The position numbers and the translations under genes were made by a program. DNA of 47,637 bases from Umezawaea sp049997955 (GTDB lineage Bacteria; Actinomycetota; Actinomycetes; Mycobacteriales; Pseudonocardiaceae): assembly GCA_049997955.1 (NCBI GenBank), contig JAEBDY010000030.1:1-47637 (forward strand), written 5' to 3'. Below the pieces are notes generated by a model. It saw nothing but the letters and a program-made list of their open reading frames with translations. It ran no database searches and was not told where the DNA came from. Positions within the stretch are counted from its first letter, which is position 1. Each line of letters opens with the position of its first letter. This document shows, one piece after another, positions 8,558 to 16,826 of this stretch.

Positions 8558-10454
8558 CCACACCGACATCCACCACCGCATCACCCAACACCTGGCCGCC
8601 CGACTACCCGACGACCCCGACCTGCCACCACACCCCTACCTTCGCCGACACCTCATCGACCACGCCACCCGAGGCCACGCCCTCGACGACACCCACATCC
8701 CCACCCGATTCCTTCCCTGGGACACCAGTAACACAGTCCGCACCGGACTCGGCCTGCCCATCACCGACAATCCCCAGCACGCCGAACTCGCCGCCTGGGC
8801 CCGCATCGAACCCTTCCTCAACGACACCCCACCCCACACGCGGGCACTCGCCCGCGACTTCGCCCGCACCACCGCCGGACTCCCGCCCAACCCCACCGTC
8901 CACCCACCAGGGCTCCGCCCACGCTGGGCACACTGGAGACTGACCAACAACGTCCTCACACACCACGACTCCGTAATAACCGCAGTCACCTCCTTCACCG
9001 CACACGACCACACAACCCACCTCGCCACCGGCAGCGACGACGGGGCGGTGCGGCTATGGGACCCGACCACCGGACACCAGATCGGCAACCCACTCACCGG
9101 CCACACCGGGTCGGTGAACGCACTAGCAGTAGTGCCGACGCCCGACGGCCACACCCTGCTCGCCACCGCCAGCCACGACAAGACGGTGCGGCTATGGGAC
9201 CCGACCACCGGACACCAGATCGGCAACCCACTCACCGGCCACACCGGATCGGTGAACGCGGTGGCGGCGGTGCCGATGCCCTACGGCCACACCCTGCTCG
9301 CCACCGCCAGCGACGACGAGATGGTGCGGTTGTGGAACCCGACCACCGGACACCAGGTCGGCGCCCCGTTCACCGGCCACACCCGCCAGGTGACTGCGGT
9401 GGCGGCGGTGCCGATGCCCGACGGCCACACCCTGCTCGCCACCGCCAGCCACGACATGACGGTGCGGTTGTGGGACCCAACCACCGGACACCAGGTCGGC
9501 GACCCACTCACCGGCCACATCGGATCGGTGACTGCGGTGGCAGTACTGCCGATGCCCGACGGCCACACCCTGCTCGCCACCGCCAGCCACGACGAGACGG
9601 TGCGGTTGTGGGACCCAACCACCGGACACCAGATCGGCAACCCACTCACCGGCCACACCGACTGGGTGACTGCGGTGGCAGTACTACCGACGCCCGACGG
9701 CCACACCCTGCTCGCCACCGCCAGCCACGACACAACAGTGCGGTTGTGGGACCCGACCACCGGACACCAGATCAGCAAACCGCTCACCGGACACACCGAC
9801 TTGGTGAACGCGGTGGCGGCAGTGCCGATGCCCGACGGCCACACCCTGCTCGCCACCGCCAACGACGACGCGACGGTGCGGTTCTGGAACCCGACCACCA
9901 GACACCAAATCGGCAACCCACTCACCGGCCACACCGGGCCGGTGAACGCACTAGCAGTAGTGCCGACGCCCGACGGCCACACCCTGCTCGCCACCGCCAG
10001 CCACGACAAGACGGTGCGGCTATGGGACCCGACCACCGGACACCAGATCGGCAACCCACTCACCGGCCACATCGGATCGGTGAACGCGGTGGCGGCGGTG
10101 CCGATGCCCGACGGCCACACCCTGCTCGCCACCGCTGGCGGCGACCGGACGGTGCGGTTGTGGAACCCGACCACCGGACACCAGATCGGCAACCCACTCA
10201 CCGGCCACATCGGATCGGTGAACGCGGTGGCGGCAGTGCCGATGCCCGACGGCCACACCCTGCTCGCCACCGGCAGCAGCGACAAGACGGTGCGGCTATG
10301 GGATCTCGAAAACCGCGAGGTCGGGCGCATCGTGGTCGGCGCAATCGTTCAGCACGTCGCTGTTGGACGCGGGCCTATCAACGGAGAGGCTGGGCTGCTA
10401 GCCATCGCAGGCGAAGCAGGATTCGCAATCCTTGACATCGTCCCGCTGACTTGA
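8547..10454 (+). CDS. WD40 beta-propeller protein, sensor half of cluster 2
   Basis: The product has 635 residues. Residues 1 to about 130 match the stretch between NACHT and WD40 in the cluster 1 protein. Ten near-identical WD40 repeats follow (TVRLWDPTTGHQIGNPLTGHT), then a degenerate last blade. The ATG at 8547 lies inside the end of the caspase-NACHT gene (11-nt overlap) and has its own GGAG Shine-Dalgarno at 8537-8540, which supports a separate, translationally coupled subunit rather than a sequencing frameshift. It should bind the caspase-NACHT protein in trans and act as the ligand-sensing propeller. That partnership is inferred from the fused homologues in this window. Confidence 0.88.
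   Translation: MPADHTDIHHRITQHLAARLPDDPDLPPHPYLRRHLIDHATRGHALDDTHIPTRFLPWDTSNTVRTGLGLPITDNPQHAELAAWARIEPFLNDTPPHTRALARDFARTTAGLPPNPTVHPPGLRPRWAHWRLTNNVLTHHDSVITAVTSFTAHDHTTHLATGSDDGAVRLWDPTTGHQIGNPLTGHTGSVNALAVVPTPDGHTLLATASHDKTVRLWDPTTGHQIGNPLTGHTGSVNAVAAVPMPYGHTLLATASDDEMVRLWNPTTGHQVGAPFTGHTRQVTAVAAVPMPDGHTLLATASHDMTVRLWDPTTGHQVGDPLTGHIGSVTAVAVLPMPDGHTLLATASHDETVRLWDPTTGHQIGNPLTGHTDWVTAVAVLPTPDGHTLLATASHDTTVRLWDPTTGHQISKPLTGHTDLVNAVAAVPMPDGHTLLATANDDATVRFWNPTTRHQIGNPLTGHTGPVNALAVVPTPDGHTLLATASHDKTVRLWDPTTGHQIGNPLTGHIGSVNAVAAVPMPDGHTLLATAGGDRTVRLWNPTTGHQIGNPLTGHIGSVNAVAAVPMPDGHTLLATGSSDKTVRLWDLENREVGRIVVGAIVQHVAVGRGPINGEAGLLAIAGEAGFAILDIVPLT
8953..10312 (+). repeat. 10 tandem WD40-coding repeats (about 129 bp each)
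   Basis: The units are almost identical in DNA, repeatedly reading gacccgaccaccggacacca. The consensus (GHQIGNPLTGH) differs from cluster 1 (GRQVGDPFTGH). Repeats therefore resemble each other more within a locus than between loci. Confidence 0.85.
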
Positions 10455-10778
10455 CCCACAGCGCCTAACCGGTCCGACCACAGGCACCTCACCTAGGCGC
10501 CCGTCACCCAGACACAAATTGCGTCGCCCGCTACCAACGTCATCCAGCCGCCTCAGCCGTCGCGGTGAACATCCGTCGCGGCTGAGTCGAGTAAGTCCGG
10601 ACACGCCAACGGATGATCGGCTGCCGGGTCGCGTGGTAAGCCTCTGCTGCGCCAGTTCTCTGCCTGCACAGCTGAGGCTGTACAGGACATGCCACCCTCC
10701 TGACCGCAACCACATCCAGCGGCACAGCCACAACGCCTCACCAGCAACCCGACGGCCGAATTGTCTGACTCCTTGCTC
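10455..10778. other. Gene-poor gap with a weak hairpin
   Basis: No open frame here looks coding. A 7-bp inverted repeat, gcgccta at 10461-10467 and taggcgc at 10494-10500 with a 26-nt loop, lies just past the WD40 stop and could be a weak terminator. The rest may be worn sequence of the adjacent leftward gene fragment. Confidence 0.4.
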
Positions 10779-11015
10779 GCCGAGCAGCGCGGCGTAGGGC
10801 GGGGCAGGCTCGACCAGGTCGGCCAGCCGGCGCCCGAACGCGGCGGCGACCTCGGCCCTGTGTTGACCGCCGACACGGCCGTACGGGCGGACCGGGGCTT
10901 CGGCGACGCGGGCAGCCGAGATCACGCGAGCCACCAGGGCCCCGGTGCCGGGGAAGGTCTCCTGGCACCAGCGGAAAAGGTCACTGCCTGGCACGAGTTG
11001 CGTCATCAGCGCCAC
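10779..11015 (-). pseudogene. 5' fragment of a conserved actinomycete protein of unknown function
   Basis: The first 79 codons look coding (MTQLVPGSDLFRWCQETF, then GRRLADLVEPAPPYAALLG). They resemble the N-terminus of a family of actinomycete proteins of unknown function known to me only from memory of the motif style. A GGTGAGGT Shine-Dalgarno precedes the GTG start at 11015. Beyond about 10779 the same frame turns into Arg/Cys/Trp-rich sequence with no resemblance to a folded protein, so I read this as a gene truncated at its 3' side. The frame itself stays open to 10398. Moderate to low certainty. Confidence 0.35.
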
Positions 11016-11103
11016 GGGATTACCTCACCTCGGAGATCGTCGCCCCACGTGCTGCCGTAGCCGCCTGGCGCGTAGGGCGGCGAGCAGCACGTCGTCCTCG
11101 GTC

Positions 11104-11160
11104 GGCGGACGGCGGACGGCGGACGGCGGACGGCGGACGGCGGACGGCGGACGGCGGACG
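11104..11160. repeat. 7-nt tandem repeat, (ggcggac) x 8
   Basis: Eight exact tandem copies of ggcggac run from 11104, followed by one extra g. The array lies 15 nt beyond the stop of the BRCT ORF. Because 7 is not a multiple of 3, gain or loss of units would shift any frame through it. It looks like a simple-sequence VNTR. Confidence 0.9.
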
Positions 11161-11175
11161 AGCCTGTGTGGGCCA

Positions 11176-11460
11176 TCAGACGACGTCTGCCGCGATCAGA
11201 TGCTGCCAGATCCCGCCTTGGTCGACGACCTCGACGTCGAGCTTCGCGGCCTTGTCGGTCTTGGCCGCGCCGACGTCGGCACCGGTGATCAGGTAGTCCG
11301 TGCTCGCCGACACTGACGACGCCACGGTCGCCCCGGCCTTCTCGCACAACCGAGCGAACACCGGCCGCGCGACCTTCTCCCCCCGAGCGCGGGTCGCTGA
11401 TCGCGCCGGCGTGACCCAGGCCGGGACGCCAGCGGTCTCGTCGCGGTCCGCACGCCCCAT
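11176..11460 (-). pseudogene. Short BRCT-domain ORF, apparent ligD-start / ligA-tail chimera
   Basis: The 94-residue ORF ends with most of a BRCT domain closely matching the C-terminus of the LigA at 27652-29643 (shared GEKVARP, RLCEKAGAT, SSVSASTD, VEVVDQG). Its first 18 residues instead match the start of LigD at 14490-16556: M-R--RD-----VPAW-TP, with a similar GGGAGGT Shine-Dalgarno. DNA downstream of the VPAWVTP codons aligns with ligA but in a shifted frame for about 10 codons. A run of six G, giving one extra base relative to ligA, then restores the BRCT frame. The first BRCT strand is missing. It may be a decayed gene or may express a small BRCT-like protein; I favour a remnant. See findings. 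Confidence 0.6.
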
Positions 11461-11553
11461 GCCTACCTCCCGACTATCCCTCGGCGGAGCAGCCTCATGG
11501 CCACTCCGCCATCGGCTGACCGTGACCCGAACGGCCTAGCTACGCCGCCGCAG

Positions 11554-12219
11554 TCACCGACGATCGTGATCATCAACCCCGCCGTCACCATCACCATCAC
11601 GACTACCCGTGCCTTTTACCGTGTTACCTGCGCCTTTCACGGTAGGCAGGCCGCGACCGTTAACAGATCCGCCGCGGCCAGATCCAGTGTCGTGATCCTC
11701 AACGGTGGCAGCTGGCATCTGATCGAGGTCACGCCTGGCCCTCTGACGAATTTCCCAACTGACCAACAAAAGCCCCAACGACATGTGGATCAGTGAAAAT
11801 GGGAAGTCGTTGTCCCACACAACGAAAGACACGATCACCGCTGCCAACCACGCAAGCTGCAGGAGCACGCCGAGTCCACGCTTGGCGATCTGCCCGTTCT
11901 CGGTGGTCCACATCATCGACTCCACGCCCCTGGCCCGGTTCGTGACTTTCACGTGCCGCCCGTTCACCGTGCGAAAGCTTTTCTCGCGGTCGGCACTCCT
12001 CTGGTGAAAGACGAGCTTGCGGCGTGGGGGCGGCGAGGTGTCGTCCTCCGTGGCGGGTTGGGTGTTCTGCACCGTCGGATGCCCTTCGGCGAGCAACCTC
12101 GCCTTGACCTCGCCGAGCAGGTTCGCCTCACGGCGTTCGTCGACCGTTCCCTGCTGCAGCACTCGGAACATGTCCGCCACGGGCTTGGGCACCTGGTGCT
12201 CCTCGGGCTTACCGGTCAT
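11554..12219 (-). CDS. Two-helix membrane protein, third gene of ECF sigma operon
   Basis: The 221-residue product has a charged N-terminal half (about 1-112), two transmembrane helices near 115-135 and 140-157, and a Gly/Asp-rich, disordered-looking C-terminal tail. ATG 12219 overlaps the sigma-factor stop as ATGA, so it is translationally coupled to it. Placement suggests a membrane-bound partner or regulator of the sigma factor. However, no zinc-binding HxxxCxxC anti-sigma motif is visible, so an anti-sigma role is only a guess. The family was not recognised. Confidence 0.75.
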   Translation of the reverse strand: MTGKPEEHQVPKPVADMFRVLQQGTVDERREANLLGEVKARLLAEGHPTVQNTQPATEDDTSPPPRRKLVFHQRSADREKSFRTVNGRHVKVTNRARGVESMMWTTENGQIAKRGLGVLLQLAWLAAVIVSFVVWDNDFPFSLIHMSLGLLLVSWEIRQRARRDLDQMPAATVEDHDTGSGRGGSVNGRGLPTVKGAGNTVKGTGSRDGDGDGGVDDHDRR

Positions 12220-12830
12220 TCCCCTCGCCCCCTTCCACGGATCCTGATCTTCGGCTGTTGCGGTGCTTTTTCCGGTTTGGCGAACTTCTTGTCGATCGCG
12301 TCTTGCGCCCGTTTGAGGTGGGTGTAGACGTTGCCCTCCGAACACCTTATGGCCTCCGCGATCTTGGCCACGGTGAGGTCGAGGGCATGACGCATCACGT
12401 AGGCGGTGCGCTGCCTGTCCGGCAACGAGGCCACGAACTGCAGCGCTTCGCCCGCCGCGGCCTGCTCATCAGGCGGCAGGGACGGCACCGCCCGCTTCGA
12501 CGCCGCCCGCCACATTTCGCCCAGCTCGTCAGGCAGACCGCCGAGGGTCCACCGCCGTGTTCGGCGCCGCTCGGCTAACGCCGCGCGCACTGCGGTCTTG
12601 CGCAGCCAGGCGTCCAACGCCTGGGGCGAGCGATCGTGGATGGTCGGCAAACTCTTCGCCAGGCGAAAGACCGCCTCACGCACCGCGTCCTCCGCGTCGG
12701 CGTGTGATCGGAGCATCACGGCCAGCGCGGTGGTCAACTTCGGGCCGCAGCGCAGGAAGGTCTCCTGCGCTGCGGCCCAACCCTGGGGTTCCGGGCTGCT
12801 GCCCGGAACCGGGAGGTCGTCCTCTGTCAC
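12216..12830 (-). CDS. ECF-type sigma-70 family RNA polymerase sigma factor
   Basis: The 204-residue product has an ECF-like layout. A region 2-like helical segment contains HADAEDAVREAVFRLAKSL and later AWLRKTAVRAAL. Region 4 has LPDRQRTAYVMRHALDLT, then a helix-turn-helix AKIAEAIRCSEGNVYTHLKR that would read the -35 element. The GTG start at 12830 overlaps the stop of the small upstream membrane protein as GTGA, and its stop overlaps the next ATG. Three genes joined by 4-nt overlaps imply one transcript. The signal it answers is unknown. Confidence 0.85.
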   Translation of the reverse strand: MTEDDLPVPGSSPEPQGWAAAQETFLRCGPKLTTALAVMLRSHADAEDAVREAVFRLAKSLPTIHDRSPQALDAWLRKTAVRAALAERRRTRRWTLGGLPDELGEMWRAASKRAVPSLPPDEQAAAGEALQFVASLPDRQRTAYVMRHALDLTVAKIAEAIRCSEGNVYTHLKRAQDAIDKKFAKPEKAPQQPKIRIRGRGRGE

Positions 12831-13096
12831 CCGCGTCGCCTTTCGCGTCCGAGCTTCCGCCGCTTGGGGCGGGACGAGCGGTCGACCGTCCAGGTCGACC
12901 CGTCGTGGTGGCGCTCGGTGAGCGTCCCACCGGCGGGAACCGTGGCAAAGCGCAACACCCGCAGCGTGTGCCGCCCCGCCGACGCCGCCGCGCGTCCTAC
13001 TCGCCGGGTCGCGCGTGCGATCAGCCGTGATGCCAGGGCACCGACCACGAACGCCACGCCCACCGCCAGCCATTGCGGGATCTCCGTCCACAGCAC
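12827..13096 (-). CDS. Small single-helix membrane protein, first gene of ECF sigma operon
   Basis: The 89-residue product has one N-terminal transmembrane helix (about residues 8-27, LAVGVAFVVGALASRLIA) and a basic C-terminus ending in Arg/Lys-rich sequence. The GTG start at 13096 is preceded by a GGAGGGAG Shine-Dalgarno. It overlaps the sigma-factor start by 4 nt. Function unknown; it may be a membrane sensor or accessory protein for the sigma factor. Confidence 0.72.
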   Translation of the reverse strand: MLWTEIPQWLAVGVAFVVGALASRLIARATRRVGRAAASAGRHTLRVLRFATVPAGGTLTERHHDGSTWTVDRSSRPKRRKLGRERRRG

Positions 13097-13329
13097 CGGG
13101 GTCTCCCTCCAGCCGGGCCGCCCTTCTAGCGGCCTTCAACGCTAAGAGCCGCCAAGCCCCCCAAAACCCCCACAACGAGTTTCAACACCACGATCAAGCA
13201 GATCAGGGAGACCGTTCCGGTGGAAGACGCGCGCCGGGCCAGCCGCTTCGTGCGCGGCTCGCGCATACGGCACAGAACGGTAGACAGCCTTCCTGCGCTG
13301 CTCATCGTCCCGCGCTAACGAGAGGCGCC

Positions 13330-13870
13330 TTTCCCCAGAGCAAGGATCTCGACCCGCGGGCACCGCGACTCGGCGCCCGAGACAAGAGCCAGCCCGCCAT
13401 GCCACGCACCGACTTGCGGCCCAACCCGTCGGGAGCGGCCTGCCCCGCAGCCAGCAGCGCGCGCAGACTCCGCTCGGGTTTGCCCACGTGTGGAAGACCT
13501 CGGCGACGTCGACCAGACCTCGGGCTCGGCGTCCGGGGTGCGAAATCGCACCGAACCGGATCAAGCGGACGTCATCGATCGCGGTGCCGAAGTCCCCGAG
13601 GACCTGGCCGACGTTGACCTTGTACAGCTGCACGCCTGCGGGTCCGAAGGCGTGCAGCTGGTTGGCGTCGTACTTCAGCCGCCTCGGCCGCCTCGGCGAT
13701 CAGGGCGTGGGCGGTAGCGCGGTCATGGTCGCCGTCGACGGCGGCGGAGTAGGCCGCGGTCACCACCAGCGGCCCGTACAGCGACAACGCCTCCGGGTCC
13801 CCGGTGCACCAGCGGCCGAACGGTGTCCGCTGCGGCCAACGTCAGCTCACGGACCCCGGCCACCGGGGTT
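13330..13870 (-). pseudogene. Frameshifted C-terminal remnant of an XRE-type (helical-repeat) regulator
   Basis: Pieces of one protein occur in three frames. RELTLAAADTVRPLVH comes near 13830-13865, then LSLYGPLVVTAAYSAAVDGD near 13730-13790. Next is FGPAGVQLYKVNVGQVLGDF near 13580-13650, and finally GKPERSLRALLAAGQAAPD near 13420-13487. Their order and content match the C-terminal helical domain of XRE-family regulators common in actinomycetes. At least two frameshifts separate the parts, and the helix-turn-helix N-terminus is absent. Dead gene. Confidence 0.6.
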
Positions 13871-13941
13871 CACTCGGCGAGCGGCCCTAGTCCTCGGACG
13901 GCGCCACTTCGACCGCGATGTCGTCCACCTCGGCTTGGGTG

Positions 13942-14118
13942 CGCTGCGGCGTTGGTCGCGGCGAGCAAGCCCGCGGAGTTGCCGCAGTCGTAGTACCGCC
14001 CAGGGGTCGGGTGGATCAGGACGTCGTGGTTGCGGGCGTAGGCGTTGATCGCGTCGGTGGCCTGGTACTCGCCGTTGGCGGCGGGCGTGAGCTTGGCGAA
14101 GTCGACCAGTGCCTCGGC
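13942..14118 (-). pseudogene. Remnant of a GalU-like nucleotidyltransferase C-terminus
   Basis: A short stretch reads GEYQATDAINA, then GRYYDCGNSAGLLAATN, resembling the C-terminal part of UTP-glucose-1-phosphate uridylyltransferases (typical GEIQLTDAI and YDCG motifs). Flanking sequence in the same frame does not look like protein, and the N-terminal nucleotide-binding half is missing. It lies among other remnants, so it is annotated as a fragment. The identification rests on about 55 residues. Confidence 0.45.
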
Positions 14119-14145
14119 AAGCAGGAGGTCCACCTGCGCTCCGCG

Positions 14146-14370
14146 CTGCGCCACGGCACCTGGCTGGGCCTGGCCCACGCCCGCGCAGGCGAGCCCGACC
14201 TCGCGGCAGCCTAGGTCCGGCAAGCGTTGCGCCGGCTACCCCAGGTGCACTCCACACGCATCCTGGGCCTGCTGGCGTCCGTGCTTGCCCAGCTGGCCAC
14301 CACCCCTACCCACGCGGTCATCCAGGTGCTGAGCGATCTGGACCGCCACCTGGTGGCTGCGCGAACCTGA
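14146..14370 (+). pseudogene. C-terminal remnant of a second regulator, with in-frame stop
   Basis: The frame reads TWLGLAHARAGEPDLAAA, an in-frame TAG at 14212-14214, then VRQALRRLPQVHST to a TGA at 14368-14370. The sequence resembles the last TPR-like helices of actinomycete XRE/SARP-type regulators (LA-A-AGEPD-A). The internal stop and the missing upstream part mark it as dead. It lies on the strand opposite to the neighbouring remnants. Confidence 0.4.
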
Positions 14371-14489
14371 CGGCGTCGGGGCCGTTCATCGCGCTGCCCA
14401 CTCCAACGCACCAAGCCGGAGCCGGACGCGGTCGCGTCAACGCCCGTCGACCACCAGCGCCAGACCATGCGGCTGCACCGGCGCGCGGA

Positions 14490-16556
14490 CTAGCGCAGGG
14501 GTAGCTCGGCGCGGGTCATGGCCAGGTCCGCGAACAGATCACCGAGCCGGTCGACCCGATCAAGGACGTCGGGCGCGGTGAACACCAACTCCTCAGCGCG
14601 GCGGCAGGCGGCCACCTCGTCCCAGCTGATCGGGGTCGACACCGTCGGCCGAGCCCGGCCCCGCAACGAGTACGGCGCCACAGTGGTCTTGGCCGGGTTG
14701 TTCTGGCTCCAGTCGATCAGCACCCGGCCGACCCGCAGCGCCTTGGTCATCCTCGACACCACCAGGTCCGGGGTCTCCCGCGCCAGCCGCTCGGCCACCG
14801 CCTTCGCGTACACCGACGTCGCCTCCGGCCGCGCGACCCGTACTCCGGCATAGACCTGCATGCCCTTGGAGCCGCTGGTCTTCGCGACCGGTGCCAGGCC
14901 GTCGGCGACCAGGACCTCGCGTAGCCGTTGCGCGACGCGGGCGCAGTGCACGATCGTCGCGCCGTCACCGGGATCGAGGTCGAACACCAGCCGGTCCGGT
15001 AGGCCGCGCGCCGGGCCGGGGTCGACGGTCCACTGCGGCACGTGCAACTCCAGCGCCGCGAGGTTGGCCGCCCACACCAGCGCGGGCAGTTCCTCGAACA
15101 GCGGGTACCACACCGATGCGCCATTGCCACGGGAGCCGGTGGAGGGCAACCGGACGGTGGGAAGCCAGTCCGGGGCGCCCGCGGGGACGTTTTTGCCGAA
15201 GAATTGCTGGCCGTCCACCCCGTCAGGCCACCGGATGGTGGTGATCGGCCGACCCTCGAGGTGCGACAGCAGGACCGGGGCGATGCGGCTGTAGTAGCTG
15301 ATGACCTCGGCCTTGGTGAACCCGTCCTCCGGGTAGAGCACCTTGTCCAGGTTGGACAAGGTGAGGGTGCGCTCGCCCGCCCGCACGGTGACGCGCGCGC
15401 CCTGCTCCGCCGCGGGCGTGGCTGTCCGCGTTCTCGACGGAGCCTTCCGGGCGGATGTCGCTGTTGACGTGGTGGACGGTGCAGGTGTGGTCGATGCCGT
15501 CCTGGCGGTCGACGGGACGAGCACCTCGGCAGGGTCGAGGTCCTCGCGCAGCCCGCGCCAGGCCGTATGCCGCAACCTGCCCGCGCCGCGGGTGACCTGC
15601 CGGAAGACCACTTCCCCGACCACCTCCGGCCGCACCCAGCGTCCCCGCCGCACGTCCTCACGCGGCGGATCGACCGCGAACGGGTGACCGCTGCGCTCCA
15701 GCGGTTCCAGCAGGGCTTGCAGCTCTCTGCGGGTGGTCTCGGTGAAGCCGGTGCCGACGTCACCGAGGTAGACCAGGTCGCCGGTGTCGGGGTCGTGGGC
15801 GCCGAGCAGGAGACCTCCGAGCATGCCGGTGAACCGGCCCTGACCTGGGCGCCATCCGCAGAGGATTACCTCCGTCGTCTGCACCAGGGGGTGCTTGCAC
15901 CACGACTCCGGGCGCTTGCCCGACTCGTAGACGGAGGTCCGCAGCTTCGCCACGAGTCCCTCGTGCCCCGCTGCGGTCACCTGGTCGAGCAGGTGGTGCG
16001 GGGTGAGCCGGTCGGCGGCGAGCTGGTCGAAGGTCACCGACGGCACCACCGACACCAACGCCGGATCCGGCATCGGCAGGGCGAGCAGTGCCGCGCGGCG
16101 CTCGTCGTAGGTGCTGCCCACCAGCAGCTCGTCGCCCAGCCGTAGCAGGTCGAAGGCCAGGAACCGGACCGGCACGTCCTGGAACGGGTCGTCCCGCAGG
16201 ACCGAGGCGTGGTGGTGGCGGTAGCGGCCGCGGCGGTCCTGCAACGCGCCGAAGTCGATCTGCCCGACGGCGTTGGAGACGACGATCTCCCCGTCGAGCA
16301 CGGCCGCCCGCCCCTGCAGACCAGGTGCCAGTACGCCAGCCAGCTGCGGGAACTCCTCGGTGAAGTCGATGCCGTTGCGGCTGGTCAACACCGTCGTGCC
16401 GTCCGGCGCGATACGCATGGCCGCCCGGTAGCCGTCAAGCTTGTGCTCGTAGGCCCACGACGGTCCGGACCGCAGTCGGCCGTTGTCGGGTTTGGCCAGC
16501 ATCGGTGTGATCCACGCCGGAACCTCCGGTGTCGCGTCGCGGGGTGTACGCGCCAT
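14490..16556 (-). CDS. ligD: LigD-type ATP-dependent DNA ligase-polymerase (NHEJ), no nuclease domain
   Basis: The protein has 688 residues from ATG 16556, which has a GGGAGGT Shine-Dalgarno; the frame is open to 16817 but carries no recognisable protein there. The N-terminal half is an ATP-dependent ligase with adenylation lysine 39 in YEHKLDGYR, an OB-fold region (VILCGWRPGQGRFTGMLGG) and an RWVRPEVVGEVVF tail. A Ser/Thr/Pro/Ala-rich linker leads to a polymerase/primase domain with LSNLDKVLYPEDGFTK, VFDLDPGDG metal-binding acidic residues and KTSGSKGMQVYAG. Ligase-then-polymerase order without the phosphoesterase domain is a known actinomycete arrangement. It should act with Ku in break repair; no Ku gene is visible in the window. 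Confidence 0.92.
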   Translation of the reverse strand: MARTPRDATPEVPAWITPMLAKPDNGRLRSGPSWAYEHKLDGYRAAMRIAPDGTTVLTSRNGIDFTEEFPQLAGVLAPGLQGRAAVLDGEIVVSNAVGQIDFGALQDRRGRYRHHHASVLRDDPFQDVPVRFLAFDLLRLGDELLVGSTYDERRAALLALPMPDPALVSVVPSVTFDQLAADRLTPHHLLDQVTAAGHEGLVAKLRTSVYESGKRPESWCKHPLVQTTEVILCGWRPGQGRFTGMLGGLLLGAHDPDTGDLVYLGDVGTGFTETTRRELQALLEPLERSGHPFAVDPPREDVRRGRWVRPEVVGEVVFRQVTRGAGRLRHTAWRGLREDLDPAEVLVPSTARTASTTPAPSTTSTATSARKAPSRTRTATPAAEQGARVTVRAGERTLTLSNLDKVLYPEDGFTKAEVISYYSRIAPVLLSHLEGRPITTIRWPDGVDGQQFFGKNVPAGAPDWLPTVRLPSTGSRGNGASVWYPLFEELPALVWAANLAALELHVPQWTVDPGPARGLPDRLVFDLDPGDGATIVHCARVAQRLREVLVADGLAPVAKTSGSKGMQVYAGVRVARPEATSVYAKAVAERLARETPDLVVSRMTKALRVGRVLIDWSQNNPAKTTVAPYSLRGRARPTVSTPISWDEVAACRRAEELVFTAPDVLDRVDRLGDLFADLAMTRAELPLR

Positions 16557-16826
16557 CACCACCTCCCCCACCATCCCCGCGCCCGGGAAGCCCAGGGCGC
16601 ACCTGACCTGCCGCCCGTGTCTGGAACGTAACCCGGACGGCCCAAGACCACACCTCTGCGGGCTGATCCCTGCCCAGCCGACCTCGACAGGTTGAGTACC
16701 GCGCACGGCCGCAGCGCGACCGGCCCGCCAGCCTATGAGGAAGATCCGCGCTGCTCGTTGCACGGCCGGAATTCCTTGTGTCGGGGTGAAGCGCGTACGG
16801 ATCCGACGGGGTGCCACCCTCGACCC

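Noticed and set aside
9056..10435. Long frames on both strands in the second WD40 array
   Set aside because: They mirror the 129-bp repeat unit in other frames and contain no fold-like sequence.
16692..16826. Extension of the pentapeptide gene to a TTG start
   Set aside because: The added sequence is not protein-like and has no Shine-Dalgarno at the usual distance; kept only as an alternative.
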